Assembly: GCA_016872775.1 (NCBI GenBank)
Contig: VGZA01000028.1
Location: 1 to 64,000, forward strand
Direction of reading: 5' to 3'
From: Planctomycetota bacterium
GTDB lineage: Bacteria > Planctomycetota > Planctomycetia > Pirellulales > Pirellulaceae
DNA length: 64,000 nt
The notes under the pieces are model-generated. The model was not told where the DNA came from and ran no database searches. It saw only the letters and a program-made list of their open reading frames with translations. Below, piece after piece: positions 18,301-27,413 of this stretch. The translations under genes were made by a program, and so were the position numbers. Every line of letters begins with the position of its first letter. The first letter of the stretch is position 1.

Positions 18301-20847
18301 TGGCAAATGCCGCTCGCTGCTGGCAATCACTCGGTAGATTCGCCCGCGATCGTGTCCCGCGCGAACGTCCAGCGCGGCAACCGTTTCGGGCGGGATCCAG
18401 CGTGGATGCTCCACCACAAATCGGTACATATCGACGACCCACAGGCCTCCATCCGGCGCGGAACGCGCCTGCACGGGACGGAACCAGGGATCACTCGACG
18501 CCAGAAACTCCCGCTGCGTTTCGTTCGGCGCCCTGTCACCTGCGAAGGTCACTCCGTCCGGCCGGAGCCGCAAGTGATGGACCAGATTGGCCACCGGTTC
18601 GCACGTGAACGCGTCCCCTTGGAATTCGAGGCCCAGGGTCCGATCGCGATAGATCTCCAGGCCGCACGCGGCGGTGACGCGGCCGGGAGGCCCGGAAAGC
18701 GGATACAGTGTCACATTGCTGATCGGAAACAACTGACCCGGATCGGCATTGCGGTGATGGAACATCGATGTCACCGGCACCGGCAACGCGGGATTGCGTC
18801 GTGAATAACGATCCTCGATCGGGTAATGTCGAATTAAGGTGCTGTTGTCACAACCAAACCAGTCGCCCCAGTCATTGCGAACTCGGCCCTGCTGCGTCGT
18901 ACCTGTCACCGGTTCGATCGATCCCAGATCGGGACGGATACGAAAATCGCGATTGCCAAGTTCCAATCGGTCGCCATGTTCGTTCGTGATCCGGCCGCCA
19001 AACAGCCCGCATGCCCCGTAGATCCACCCATCCAGTCCATAACGCAAACTGTTGACGCGCGCCTGATAGTTCTCGGTGCCAAATCCACTGTAGACCTTTT
19101 TCACCAGATCGGCGGTGCCGTCGCCGTCGCGATCCTCCGCGTAAATTATGTCGGGCGCGGCACAAACGAGCACGCCTTTGTGCCAAGCCGTCACGCCCGT
19201 CGGGAACGGGATGTTCGCCAGGAAAATCCGCGACCGGTCATACCTGCCGTCACCGTCGGAGTCGTCGAGCATTCTCACGCGCCCTCCGGGCTGGTAATCG
19301 CCCGCGGTGCCGGACGGATAATCGTACATTTCCGCCACCCAAAGCTTGCCGTCTGCGGAAAAATCGATGGCAACAGGGCTGCTGATCAACGGTTCGCTGG
19401 CGACAAGCTGCACGCTGTAGCCCGGCAAGGTCCGCAACGATGCAACCGCCGTTGTCGCCGGCCGCGGCATGGTTCCACGGGTGCGCTGGCTGTCGAAACT
19501 GGCGGCGAATTGCGGATTCAAAGGACGACGAACCGCGTCAATAATCTGTTGTTCCAGCCCGGCGGCGTAGGGACCAGGAATATCGAAGTAGATCATCGCC
19601 CCGCCTCCCTCGTAGCCGCCTTCGCGCAGGATCCGCTCGGAGGGAACGTATCCGGGACAGCCGTTGGAGTAGCCGTTGAGCCAGAGGCGATAGCCATCTA
19701 ATTCCCGCTTGAGTCGCAGCGCATAATCGACCACGATTTCCCCCGGCAGGAAAACCATCGCCAGTTCCTTGCCGAATCGCCAGACGCGGATCGGGTAATC
19801 GATTCGCGTCGGCAGCGTCAGCCCCTGATCGAGTCGCGCCAACTGGACGCGGGCATGATGGCCCTCCGCGCCGGCGGCTTTTGCCTTCTGTTCCCACACT
19901 GCGCGCGACGGAAGTTCGGCCAGTGGTAGAACGATTTGCGGGCTGTCGACTTCCGGGACGCTGCGAATCGGCATCCAGCGAAGACCCATCAGTCGATCGA
20001 CCTCCGCTGCGATCTCGAGACCTTGTGCCGAAGCGGCCTCGGCATTTCCGCCGGTTACGCCGGAACTGGGGTTGGAATCGGCGCCAAAACCGACCGATAC
20101 CAGAGCGACGCAGCCCGGGGATTGGCGTTCCAGATGTTCCGCGGCATAGCCTGCCCAATCACCGCTGATCTGATTATCCGAAAGCGTTACACAGTGGCAC
20201 GCATAGTTGACGTAGACCGCACGTAATTCGCCTCGCGGGGCGCGGACGCGAAGCGTCATCAGTTCATGATTGACGGGACCTCCCGGCGTACGCCGGTTCC
20301 GCGCGAAGGTCGCTTCCCCGATCGCATATTCGAGCGTCGATGACCGGCGATCGCGCAAGGCATCGAGCGCCACTTGCACGACCCGATCGCGCAACTCCAC
20401 GGTGTACTGGTCAATATGCTCCTGGTGCGATGGCGGAATCGGTTCGCCAAATAAGGTGGGCGCCGCGTTGCGAATCATCGGCGCCGAATGGGTGTGTGTC
20501 GCCGTCAAGGCGATGCGGTCTTCCCTCACGCCATGCGCCGCCAGGCGGCGCGCCGTGTCGCGCAACAGTTCGTCCGTGACGAATGTCGCATCCAGCGCTA
20601 CCAGAACCGCGGGTCCTCCAGGATCATTGTCCGCTCCGATCGCAAGTGCCTTGGCCCAGATCCGCTGCCGAATCCCCTCGAACTCGTTCCGCCGACCGCC
20701 GAAGCCATTCAGCCGTACCGGATAATCCGGCGTAATGTCGATCCGCGCCACACCCACCTGGATCAGATCACTGTCCCCCGCCGACAACAGCGTTCCCGAC
20801 AGGCCCATCGTCACGATCGCCGCTGCCGCAATTTCTCGGATGCTCAT
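15367..20847 (-). CDS. giant fusion: ceramidase-like domain, PVC-type membrane-bound dehydrogenase, HEAT repeats, cytochrome c
   Basis: The ATG at 20847 follows AGGAG at ideal spacing and gives 1826 residues with a signal peptide. Residues ~25-450 resemble neutral/alkaline ceramidase N-terminal domains (VGVARIDITPDYPVRLNGFG, TATHTHSAP, NYACHCVTLS, with histidines that may bind zinc). From ~473 comes a PVC-type membrane-bound dehydrogenase propeller (LPGYSVQLVASEPLI, SADGKLWVAEMYDYP, PDGGLWVVDMYRFVVEHP). HEAT-like repeats cover ~880-1230. A class I cytochrome c with CAPCHRLDG lies at ~1275, and a jelly-roll-like segment at ~1410-1520 is followed by a helical C-terminus. PVC dehydrogenases are normally ~1000 residues and the ceramidase domain is usually a separate protein, so the join is unusual. 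The frame is uninterrupted. Confidence 0.85.
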   Translation of the reverse strand: MSIREIAAAAIVTMGLSGTLLSAGDSDLIQVGVARIDITPDYPVRLNGFGGRRNEFEGIRQRIWAKALAIGADNDPGGPAVLVALDATFVTDELLRDTARRLAAHGVREDRIALTATHTHSAPMIRNAAPTLFGEPIPPSHQEHIDQYTVELRDRVVQVALDALRDRRSSTLEYAIGEATFARNRRTPGGPVNHELMTLRVRAPRGELRAVYVNYACHCVTLSDNQISGDWAGYAAEHLERQSPGCVALVSVGFGADSNPSSGVTGGNAEAASAQGLEIAAEVDRLMGLRWMPIRSVPEVDSPQIVLPLAELPSRAVWEQKAKAAGAEGHHARVQLARLDQGLTLPTRIDYPIRVWRFGKELAMVFLPGEIVVDYALRLKRELDGYRLWLNGYSNGCPGYVPSERILREGGYEGGGAMIYFDIPGPYAAGLEQQIIDAVRRPLNPQFAASFDSQRTRGTMPRPATTAVASLRTLPGYSVQLVASEPLISSPVAIDFSADGKLWVAEMYDYPSGTAGDYQPGGRVRMLDDSDGDGRYDRSRIFLANIPFPTGVTAWHKGVLVCAAPDIIYAEDRDGDGTADLVKKVYSGFGTENYQARVNSLRYGLDGWIYGACGLFGGRITNEHGDRLELGNRDFRIRPDLGSIEPVTGTTQQGRVRNDWGDWFGCDNSTLIRHYPIEDRYSRRNPALPVPVTSMFHHRNADPGQLFPISNVTLYPLSGPPGRVTAACGLEIYRDRTLGLEFQGDAFTCEPVANLVHHLRLRPDGVTFAGDRAPNETQREFLASSDPWFRPVQARSAPDGGLWVVDMYRFVVEHPRWIPPETVAALDVRAGHDRGRIYRVIASSERHLPMVPKRLDRLSNAELAGALESSNGWQRDMAQQLLVERQALDQSDGLRRLAASSMLAEARLHALCTLDLLGRCDDATLISCCNDPHPGVRRHAVRIAESALGKSTQVTDAVVRMLDDPDPQVQLQLAWTLGAWNSPQSAAPLSRLLVRNHADRVLTWAALASLHRQNFSELIREIVVGDAPPAARDALLPTLVGLSATLGTESTLSNFARHLAVPDASMAAKFAVLRELLSVSAKQKQELTARLDQDGQAAVRRLIDAATTAVSDHDLAEEQCLPAIGLLGALPASEPRVEIIRNRLSPRNSGAVQAAALDALGQLDNPRASDAILGAWNSATPTARKQILEILLRRERDALLLLEALASAKIQSTDIDAAHRTRLVDHPSESVRERAVRQFHALTGAREDVVRQYRDLGSLQADRERGKAVFAKSCAPCHRLDGVGFVVGQNLAALSNRSMEALLVSIFDPSRQVDERFVAYVATTVDGRSFSGILAGESSASITLRGQEGKEQTFLRSELDELRSTGKSLMPEGLEKDLPRQDVADLLAYLAESAPPPKQIPGNTPVAIRADARGTLVFPAVSAAISGNDITLETEFQNIGLWHGESDRADWTCELPSDAEYDVWLDYACHNDSQGNRYLLEAGGEPLRGIVVGTGGWDQYRKRKIGTWKLRAGSRRITFRPDGPMIRPALLDLRAVVLEPRGREPDWATITKALSVRPASIDPRFSTPADYARRILGPAVSDAERTSIIQSQPQIAAELIAALADGLRYESAEDLQEQYRRIPWIWRVAIAAGKRNEPLPIRRILEMSLPGNGEPLRDWQAVVIGGGIINGISQSGAWPAEQLEALLDDGPGLLGRYRQALELAAAMADDAKVNKGTRYDALRMLGVASWDRRGKQLVKYLAREVDGELQMGAVSGLADVDHAEAGKALAESLRFLEGQNRALALDALLRNVQRQDLLRQALAAGIVREEELNENQRQKLKTKSPD

Positions 20848-20973
20848 GAAAGCTCCTGCCACGGTTTGATCGTCCAATCTCATGATCGCAGCGTGCCGGA
20901 TCCGGCACGCATGGTCACGACGCGATCGAGTTTACGGATTGCCGCCGCTTTCCACAATCGACACAATGAGCGA

Positions 20974-21882
20974 ATGCCACAGCGCCACAATGCCTCCCAT
21001 CTCCTGCTGCCGTCCTCACGCACCGGCGACGCCGATCACCCGCTGGCAGATCCCGCCGATCGGCAGCTGCTGGACGCATTCTGCCAGTATTTTGAACTCG
21101 CGCCGTGCAGCCCAACCGCGGAACGATCGGTCGCTAACCCCGTCGAGACGCTGCCGGCGATCGCCGCTGCCTTTGCGGAAATTCCTTACGAGAATCTTAC
21201 GAAGATCATCAAGCAAAGCGAAGCGGGAGCCAGCGACCGCTCGCGGCGCGGACCGTACGAAGTGCTCCGTGATCACTTTCTTTGGGGAACCGGCGGTACC
21301 TGTTTTTCTCTGACCGCGACCCTGCTGCACCTGGTGCGCAGCCTCGGCATACGCGCCGAACCGATCCTCGCCGATCGCCGCTATGGCGCCGACACCCACT
21401 GCGCGATGCTCGTCTGGATCGACATGGTGCCCTGCCTGCTCGATCCCGGCTATCTGATCGTCCATCCGATCCCGCTGACCTTCCGCCAGCCGTTGCGTCT
21501 GCCCACCTCGTTCAACGAACTGGAACTGCGTCCCGATCCGGTCGGCGAACGTATTGAATTGCGCACCTGGTTCGCCAACCAGTCCACTTATCGACTCACC
21601 TACAAAACTGCGCCGGTCGACGCCGCCCAGTTCCTGCGGGCCTGGGATGCGTCGTTTGGCTGGGAGATGATGAGCTATCCGGTGCTGACTGCCGTTCGCG
21701 GCGACTGCCAGAACTACCTGCAGGGAAATCGACTACAGCGACGCGCTCGAACCAAAGTCATCCGTCAGGAGCTCGCGGGGCAGGACCTGCTGGCCAGCAT
21801 TGTCCAGCAGTTCCAGATCGATGCGCGTGTTGCACAGCGAGCCCTGCAGATTCTGAATGCCAGAAAATCGCTGCTGACTTGA
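20974..21882 (+). CDS. arylamine N-acetyltransferase-like protein
   Basis: Taking the ATG at 20974 gives 302 residues. The NAT fold motifs are visible: IPYENLTKII, RRGPYEVLRDHFLWGTGGTCFS, ADTHCAMLVWID and CLLDPGYL. They place a Cys110-His142-Asp157 triad with the spacing seen in arylamine N-acetyltransferases, which transfer acetyl from acetyl-CoA to arylamines, hydrazines or specialised metabolites. The active-site region RGG-C of typical NATs reads GTGGTC here. The frame is open upstream but that part is antisense to the ceramidase-like domain and was not counted. The stop overlaps a possible TTG start of the next gene. Confidence 0.75.
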   Translation: MPQRHNASHLLLPSSRTGDADHPLADPADRQLLDAFCQYFELAPCSPTAERSVANPVETLPAIAAAFAEIPYENLTKIIKQSEAGASDRSRRGPYEVLRDHFLWGTGGTCFSLTATLLHLVRSLGIRAEPILADRRYGADTHCAMLVWIDMVPCLLDPGYLIVHPIPLTFRQPLRLPTSFNELELRPDPVGERIELRTWFANQSTYRLTYKTAPVDAAQFLRAWDASFGWEMMSYPVLTAVRGDCQNYLQGNRLQRRARTKVIRQELAGQDLLASIVQQFQIDARVAQRALQILNARKSLLT

Positions 21883-21902
21883 ATCGCCCCAGGTACTGCT
21901 CG

Positions 21903-22514
21903 ATGGCCCCCGTTCAACCCGTGATCCCGGTGAAACTGCTGATCGCCGCACTGTGGTCCGCGTCCGAAGTGCGTGCGGATGACCCGCATTCGCCGGACCC
22001 GCAGATGCCGGACCGCCAGAGCGACTGCCAGGTGGATGCCCCCCCCTCGAACAGCCCCCTTGCCGAGTCGCTGCGCCTGGCAACGGAGCGTTGGGGGCCG
22101 ATCGATTTCCAGGGTCCCGATCGCTTGTTCGATAGTACCGACTACTACGAACCGGAAATGGGACAGTCGCTTGTGCGACGGATCATCGCTTTTGAAACTC
22201 TGGTACCGCCGGAATCGCTGCCGGCAGCCAAATTATTCTGCAACGAGTTGGAACAGTTCACAGCCGCCGCGGGCAGGCGCACCGTGAATCTCGATGTCGG
22301 TTACCTCGATCACAACAAGATCGTACTCGCCAGCCTGAAATACGCCGGGCAGAAAATCCACCTGTCGGACGGCGTCTACGCCGATCTGATCGCGCGCTAC
22401 GAAGGCGGCAGCTATCGACCTTTTCCCTGGACGTTTCCCGACTTCAAGTCCGGGCGATACGACGAAGAACTCCGCGCGATACGCGTAAAGTACCTGAATC
22501 AGCTGCGGCACTAA
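21903..22514 (+). CDS. DUF4416 family protein
   Basis: The 203-residue product matches the DUF4416 pattern closely: GPIDFQGPDRLFDSTDYYEPEMG near residue 65, then FETLVPPESLPAAKLFCNELE, RTVNLDVGYLDHNKIVLASLK, YADLIARYEGG and PWTFPDFKS. The function of the family is not known. The ATG at 21903 was chosen; a TTG at 21879 overlaps the stop of the N-acetyltransferase-like gene and would be translationally coupled. Residues 1-60 are proline-rich and poorly conserved-looking, so the conserved domain starts late. Confidence 0.85.
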   Translation: MAPVQPVIPVKLLIAALWSASEVRADDPHSPDPQMPDRQSDCQVDAPPSNSPLAESLRLATERWGPIDFQGPDRLFDSTDYYEPEMGQSLVRRIIAFETLVPPESLPAAKLFCNELEQFTAAAGRRTVNLDVGYLDHNKIVLASLKYAGQKIHLSDGVYADLIARYEGGSYRPFPWTFPDFKSGRYDEELRAIRVKYLNQLRH

Positions 22515-22582
22515 TGTTCTGAATGGGGCGCGCGCCGCTGCTCCCTGACGTTCCTGAGCCGAATTCCATCAGGCAAAGTCGA

Positions 22583-24019
22583 TCAGGCGATCAACTCGGG
22601 GATCACGGCAGCGCCGATATCGGTGAGCCGTTGAAAGCGGCCGCCGTGGTACGCGCTCAACCGTTCATGGTCGAGTCCCAGCAGATGCAGCAACGTGGCA
22701 TGAACGTCTTTCAGATGATGTGCGTTTTCCGCGGCCCGTTCGCCGAATTCGTCCGTCGCGCCGAGGACCGTGCCGCTCCGCACTCCGCCGCCGGCGAACC
22801 AGATCGTCATTGCGCGAGGATTGTGATCTCGCCCCGGCTTCTGCTTCTTGTGCGCCGCCTCCGTCGTATCCACCGTCCGGCCGAACTCGCCGCCCCACAC
22901 GACGAGCGTCCGCTCCAGAAGTCCACGTTGCTTCAGATCGGTCAGCAGTCCGGCGATCGGGCGGTCGACCTGGGCCGCGGCGTTGCGATGTCCCGTGGCG
23001 ACGTCGTCGTGCGAGTCCCAGCCTCCCGACCAGACCTGCACGAAACGAACGCCCTGTTCAATCAGTCTGCGCGCCAACAGACATCGCGATCCAAACGCGC
23101 GCGTTGTATCGGCGTCCAACCCGTAGAGTTTATGTGTCGCCGCCGTTTCCGCGGCAAGGTCGATCGCCCTGGGTATTTCGCTTTGCATCCGGAACGCCAG
23201 TTCATAACTGGCGATGCGCGAGGCAAGGTCCGCAAACTCGGTACGCCCACGCAGATGCTCGCCGTTCAGGGCCTGCACGAGGCGAAGTGTGTCTTGCTGC
23301 CGGCCGCGACTGATCGACGCCGGTGGAGCCAGATCAAGCACCGGCTTGTCGCCACCGCGAAACTGCACACCCTGAAAGGTCGCCGGCAAGAACCCGTTCC
23401 CCCAACTCGTCGTGCCCCCGAACGGTTTTCCATCGCGCAAAACCACAAACGCCGGCAGATTTTCGTTCTCGCAGCCCAGACCGTAGACAATCCATGCTCC
23501 CATCGATGGATGACCCTGGATCGGATAGCCGGTCGTATACTGAAAGACGGCCGCAGGATGATTGTCGCTCTCGCCATATGCCGAACGAATGAACGCAATG
23601 TCGTCGACGTGCTGTGCCGTTTCCGAGAACAACTCGCTGACCTGCATTCCGCACTGGCCATACGAGCGAAAAGAAAACGGCGATCGGACGAAATAGCGGT
23701 TGCCCTTGACCTGATTGGTCTTCACGTTCTCGCGCTGAAATAATTCGCCATGCACCCGTTCCAACGCCGATTTCGGATCAAAAGTGTCGACCTGACTAGG
23801 ACCTCCTTCCATCATCAGAAACAGGACGGAATCGGCTCGGGCTGGGAAATGGGGTGGCTTGGCGGTCAAGGGGCTGATCGATTGGCTGGCCGACGCGGAC
23901 GATTCTGCGCCGGTAACAGTCGCTTCGCGGCCGAGCAGATACTGCAGGGCCACGCCGGCGAGTCCGGCGGTGGTGCCGTGCGCCAGCAGTTCCCTCCGCG
24001 TACAGCATTTCCAGTTCAT
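22583..24019 (-). CDS. DUF1501 family protein
   Basis: The ATG at 24019 is preceded by GGGGAG. The protein has 478 residues with an N-terminal TRRELLAHGTTAGLAGVALQ leader of Tat type. The DUF1501 blocks FLMMEGGPSQVDTFDPK, RSAYGESDNHPAAV, GVRFVQVWSGGWDSHDDV and VWGGEFGRTV are all present. The upstream neighbour is a DUF1549/DUF1553 gene that ends 22 bases before this start, the standard planctomycete pair. The catalytic role is unknown; export by the Tat route is inferred from the twin arginines. Confidence 0.9.
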   Translation of the reverse strand: MNWKCCTRRELLAHGTTAGLAGVALQYLLGREATVTGAESSASASQSISPLTAKPPHFPARADSVLFLMMEGGPSQVDTFDPKSALERVHGELFQRENVKTNQVKGNRYFVRSPFSFRSYGQCGMQVSELFSETAQHVDDIAFIRSAYGESDNHPAAVFQYTTGYPIQGHPSMGAWIVYGLGCENENLPAFVVLRDGKPFGGTTSWGNGFLPATFQGVQFRGGDKPVLDLAPPASISRGRQQDTLRLVQALNGEHLRGRTEFADLASRIASYELAFRMQSEIPRAIDLAAETAATHKLYGLDADTTRAFGSRCLLARRLIEQGVRFVQVWSGGWDSHDDVATGHRNAAAQVDRPIAGLLTDLKQRGLLERTLVVWGGEFGRTVDTTEAAHKKQKPGRDHNPRAMTIWFAGGGVRSGTVLGATDEFGERAAENAHHLKDVHATLLHLLGLDHERLSAYHGGRFQRLTDIGAAVIPELIA

Positions 24020-24041
24020 TGCCGATCTCCCCTGGGGCGCT

Positions 24042-26246
24042 TTAATCGAGGTAAATGAACTCATTGCTGTTCAGGATGGCCAGGCACAAATCCAACCACT
24101 TCGCGTCGGACGGCGTCCCCGAAGCATCGCCGCTGCCGGCAGCTTCCCGCGGACCAGCAACTGTTTCGCTGCTGGAAACCGTCTGCTGCAATTCGTGGCG
24201 CAGAAAACCGACGCAGATCGCCAACTCCTGCGGGCTGGGCGCTCGACCTAGCGCCCGCCAGTACAGCGAATCGATGCGCCGTTCGGCATCGGCGCTCGAC
24301 TGGCGAATGATCGCCGCCAAGTCGTGGCAACACTCATGAGTCAGGCTCCCGTTGAACAAGGCGAGCGCCTGGGGAGCGGTGACGGACGTGCGTCGTAATT
24401 CGCACGACAAGTTGATTTCCGGGCCGTCGAATGCTTCCACCAGCGGATGCACCAGGTTGCGGCGCTGGAACATGTAGATGCTGCGTCGGCATCGTTGGGA
24501 CTCCTCGGAGGCGTTCCAGTCGAAAAACGGAAGTTTCGTTTCCATTCCTGACGGTAACGCCTCGTAGATCCCCGGCCCTCCCATCTCACGCTGCAGTCGT
24601 CCGGAGACGGCCAGCAGCGCGTCGCGAAGCGATTCGGCGTCGAGGCGCCGCAGGGGAGCCCTCCAGCAAAGGCGGTTGGCAGGATCGATGCGCGAACAGG
24701 CTTCCTGTGCCGGGTGCCGCGACCCCATCCGGTAGGTGCGGGAAAGCAGCAGTTCGCGATGAAGTGTTTTCAGCGACCATCCGCCCTGCCGCAGCCGTTC
24801 GGCGAGATAATCCAGCAATTCCGGATGGCTGGGCCCCGAGCCGTTGTTGCCCAGATCGTTCGTCGTCGCCACCAGTCCGCTGCCGAAATGAAATTGCCAG
24901 ACGCGATTCGCGAATACCCGGGGTGGAATCGGGTTATTCACGTCGGTCATCCAGGCTGCCAATAACCCGCGACGTCCGGCGGCAGTCTCCACCAGAGTTT
25001 CGGCACGCTGTGATAAGGCTGCCGACCAGGACGCCGACGATGTCGCGGGAAAACCCGGTGTGACCCGATCCGCGGGATCGAATACGTCGCCGTTGCGCAG
25101 CAGATGGGATTCCGGGACCTTTTCCTCGCCGGCAGGATTGCGGATCGCGACCACTTTGGCGTCCAGTCGCTGCTCGACAACCTGATTGGCAAGTTGGCCG
25201 CGCAGCGCCTCGACCCGCTCGGCCTGCTCCTTGACCACAGGATAAGATCGATCTTTGATCGATCGATCCAAAAGGCTGTCCTCGACAAGTTCCGGCGGCG
25301 CGTCGATCACGCGGGCGATCCGTTGTCGAAGCTCCTGCAGCAGCGAATCGAGTTGACGCGCGGTTTCCTCGCGGTCGCGAATCGCCGCCCCGCGCGTTTT
25401 CTCACCGGCGGGCGTCAGTTCCCCCTGCATGAAATCGCACGCCAGGATTTCATGTTTGATCGGGGCGATGAACGCCTGCAGGCGGTAAAAGTCGAGCTGC
25501 GATATCGGATCGTATTTGTGATCGTGGCATCGGGCGCAGCCGATCGTCAGGCCGAGGAACGCGCTTCCGATATTCGTCGTGACATCATTCAAATAGTCCT
25601 GCCGGCGGTGCTCCGGGGTCATGTTATCGGCTTCCCACGGCCCGAGACGGTAGTAGCCGATCGCGACCAGACCGGCCGAGCGTCGATCGCCAGCCTCTAA
25701 CTCGCCAGCCTCTAACTCGTCGCCCGCCAGCTGTTCTCGGACAAACTGGTCGAAGGGCAGGTCTTGGTTCCAGGAGCGGATGACGTAATCACGATAGCGC
25801 CATAGCTGCAGTCGCTCGGCATCGATCGCGAATCCATCGGAGTCCGCATAGCGAACGACATCCAGCCAATGCCTGGCCCACCGCTCGCCATAGCGCGGGG
25901 ACGCCAGATAGCGATCGACAATTTCCGCCATAACCACGGCGTCCGGACGATCGTCGGCGAGAAAATCTTGCATTTCCTCAGGGGCAGGCGGAAGCCCATG
26001 GAGGTCGAGTGCAACCCGACGCAGCCAGATACGGCGGTCCGCGACGGGAGCCGGGCGGAGTCCGGCTTTTGTCAGGCCATCGTAGATAAAGGCGTCGATC
26101 GGAGCCTGCCAATCCGGGTCGACCACCGCCGGCGGCCGCGATCCGCGCAACGGATCGAAAACCGACCAATCACCGCAGTCCGCTCGGCCGGCAGGCAACT
26201 GACCGACAGCGACTATAAGCAGACCGATGCGCTTCATTGCGTTCAT
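24042..26246 (-). CDS. DUF1549 and DUF1553 domain protein
   Basis: This protein of about 734 residues starts with a short hydrophobic leader ([15 protein letters not shown]). The DUF1549 half has [30 protein letters not shown] and [15 protein letters not shown] mid-section of ~200 residues links to the DUF1553 half with [24 protein letters not shown] and [19 protein letters not shown] motif is the only heme-like site; no N-terminal cytochrome domain is present. An in-frame 15-base tandem duplication adds a second ELEAG at about residue 180. The choice between the ATGs at 26246 and 26237 is open. It pairs with the downstream DUF1501 gene. Confidence 0.88.
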   Translation of the reverse strand: MNAMKRIGLLIVAVGQLPAGRADCGDWSVFDPLRGSRPPAVVDPDWQAPIDAFIYDGLTKAGLRPAPVADRRIWLRRVALDLHGLPPAPEEMQDFLADDRPDAVVMAEIVDRYLASPRYGERWARHWLDVVRYADSDGFAIDAERLQLWRYRDYVIRSWNQDLPFDQFVREQLAGDELEAGELEAGDRRSAGLVAIGYYRLGPWEADNMTPEHRRQDYLNDVTTNIGSAFLGLTIGCARCHDHKYDPISQLDFYRLQAFIAPIKHEILACDFMQGELTPAGEKTRGAAIRDREETARQLDSLLQELRQRIARVIDAPPELVEDSLLDRSIKDRSYPVVKEQAERVEALRGQLANQVVEQRLDAKVVAIRNPAGEEKVPESHLLRNGDVFDPADRVTPGFPATSSASWSAALSQRAETLVETAAGRRGLLAAWMTDVNNPIPPRVFANRVWQFHFGSGLVATTNDLGNNGSGPSHPELLDYLAERLRQGGWSLKTLHRELLLSRTYRMGSRHPAQEACSRIDPANRLCWRAPLRRLDAESLRDALLAVSGRLQREMGGPGIYEALPSGMETKLPFFDWNASEESQRCRRSIYMFQRRNLVHPLVEAFDGPEINLSCELRRTSVTAPQALALFNGSLTHECCHDLAAIIRQSSADAERRIDSLYWRALGRAPSPQELAICVGFLRHELQQTVSSSETVAGPREAAGSGDASGTPSDAKWLDLCLAILNSNEFIYLD
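25688..25717. repeat. 15-bp tandem duplication inside the DUF1549 gene
   Basis: CGCCAGCCTCTAACT occurs twice, exactly and head to tail. On the coding (minus) strand it encodes ELEAG twice. Perfect identity and reading-frame conservation suggest a recent slippage event in a surface loop. Confidence 0.85.
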
Positions 26247-26490
26247 GCCGGCATCGTACCAACCGCCGAGGAACAGGGTCAACGACCAAAATGGGCCGAA
26301 TTCGTCGCGACAACGACCAGGGATGCAGAATCAGGAATCCGCGAAGCGATTCCGACCATATTTCGACCGTTCACCGCGTCGGGTACGATAAGTCGGTCTT
26401 TCAGAATCGCCCGTGGTTCCCGACCGGTTTGTGGGCAGGCCGGCAGTCCCCGAGCGCGTAACGAAAACGAGAATTCACGAGACCGCCCGC

Positions 26491-27225
26491 ATGGTGCAAC
26501 CCGAGCCTTCGACCAACCCGCCCGTCGTGCTGATTACCGGCGGCACCGGCGGCATCGGCGCTACGGTGGCAGAAGCATTTGCCTCCGCAGGGGCGGACGT
26601 CATCGCGACCGGAATTGACAACGACGAATTGACCGCGTTTGGCCAGAGCTACCCGCACATCCGTTGTTTCAAGCTTGACGTCACACGCGACGACTCGGTG
26701 GCCCAGGTGGTCCACGGCCTAAAGCGGCTCTCGGTCCTGGTTAATGCCGCAGGGATCCTGCTGCGCGAAGGCAAGGAATATACGTTGCCTGCATTCGACC
26801 AGGTTCTGGACGTCAACCTCAGCGGTGTGATGCGCGTGTCGCTGGCATGCCGCGATCTGCTGGCCCGCGAGTCAGGATGCATCGTGAATGTGGCGTCGAT
26901 GTTGAGTTATTTCGGGAGTGGATTTGTGCCTGCCTACAGTGCCAGCAAGGGCGGAGTTGCTCAATTGACTCGTTCGCTCGCAATCGGCTGGGCGCCCCTC
27001 GGCATTCGCGTGAATGCCGTCGCGCCGGGATGGATCCGCACTCCGATGACCCGGGCACTGTACGAGGATGCTTCGCGCAGCCAAGTGATCCTCGACCGCA
27101 CGCCGTTGGGCCGGTGGGGCGAACCGCGGGATGTCGCGGGAGCCGTGATGTTCCTCTGTTCGCCGGCCGCCCATTTTATCACCGGTGTACTGTTGCCCAT
27201 CGATGGCGGATACTCGGTCGCGTGA
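26491..27225 (+). CDS. short-chain dehydrogenase/reductase (SDR)
   Basis: The product has 244 residues from the ATG at 26491. The nucleotide-binding motif TGGTGGIG is at 16-23. NAAG comes next, then the catalytic set Ser136, Tyr149 and Lys153 in YSASK, and the C-terminal PGWIRTPM and GVLLPIDGG blocks. Classical SDRs use NAD(P)(H) on alcohols or ketones; Asp-rich residues after the second strand (GIDNDE) suggest NAD preference, but this is inference. It is the first gene of a unit with a dihydroxyacetophenone-dioxygenase-like cupin and an Ldh-family dehydrogenase, so a role in degrading an aromatic or hydroxy-acid compound is likely. Confidence 0.9.
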   Translation: MVQPEPSTNPPVVLITGGTGGIGATVAEAFASAGADVIATGIDNDELTAFGQSYPHIRCFKLDVTRDDSVAQVVHGLKRLSVLVNAAGILLREGKEYTLPAFDQVLDVNLSGVMRVSLACRDLLARESGCIVNVASMLSYFGSGFVPAYSASKGGVAQLTRSLAIGWAPLGIRVNAVAPGWIRTPMTRALYEDASRSQVILDRTPLGRWGEPRDVAGAVMFLCSPAAHFITGVLLPIDGGYSVA

Positions 27226-27413
27226 AATATGCCGCGAGTGACTTCGGGCTCGTTCGCTGCTGAAGATGCTCTGAGGTTGATCCGCGTTACCATGGAAAAA
27301 CTGTTTACTGCTGCAGCTGGTGCAGCTGGGGCAGGATGCCCCAGGTACGGGGTTGGCTTGCGCTGGCCCGTTGGTCCTGAACAAAAAAACGTTCGAGAAA
27401 GGCAGATGATCAA

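Noticed and set aside
20488-20973. N-terminal extension of the N-acetyltransferase-like protein
   Set aside because: The extension is antisense to the ceramidase-like domain and is rich in Arg/His; the NAT fold starts after 20974.
22523-23743. Plus-strand open frame of 406 codons over the second DUF1501 gene
   Set aside because: Mirror of the DUF1501 coding strand; composition is arginine-rich and unlike a protein.
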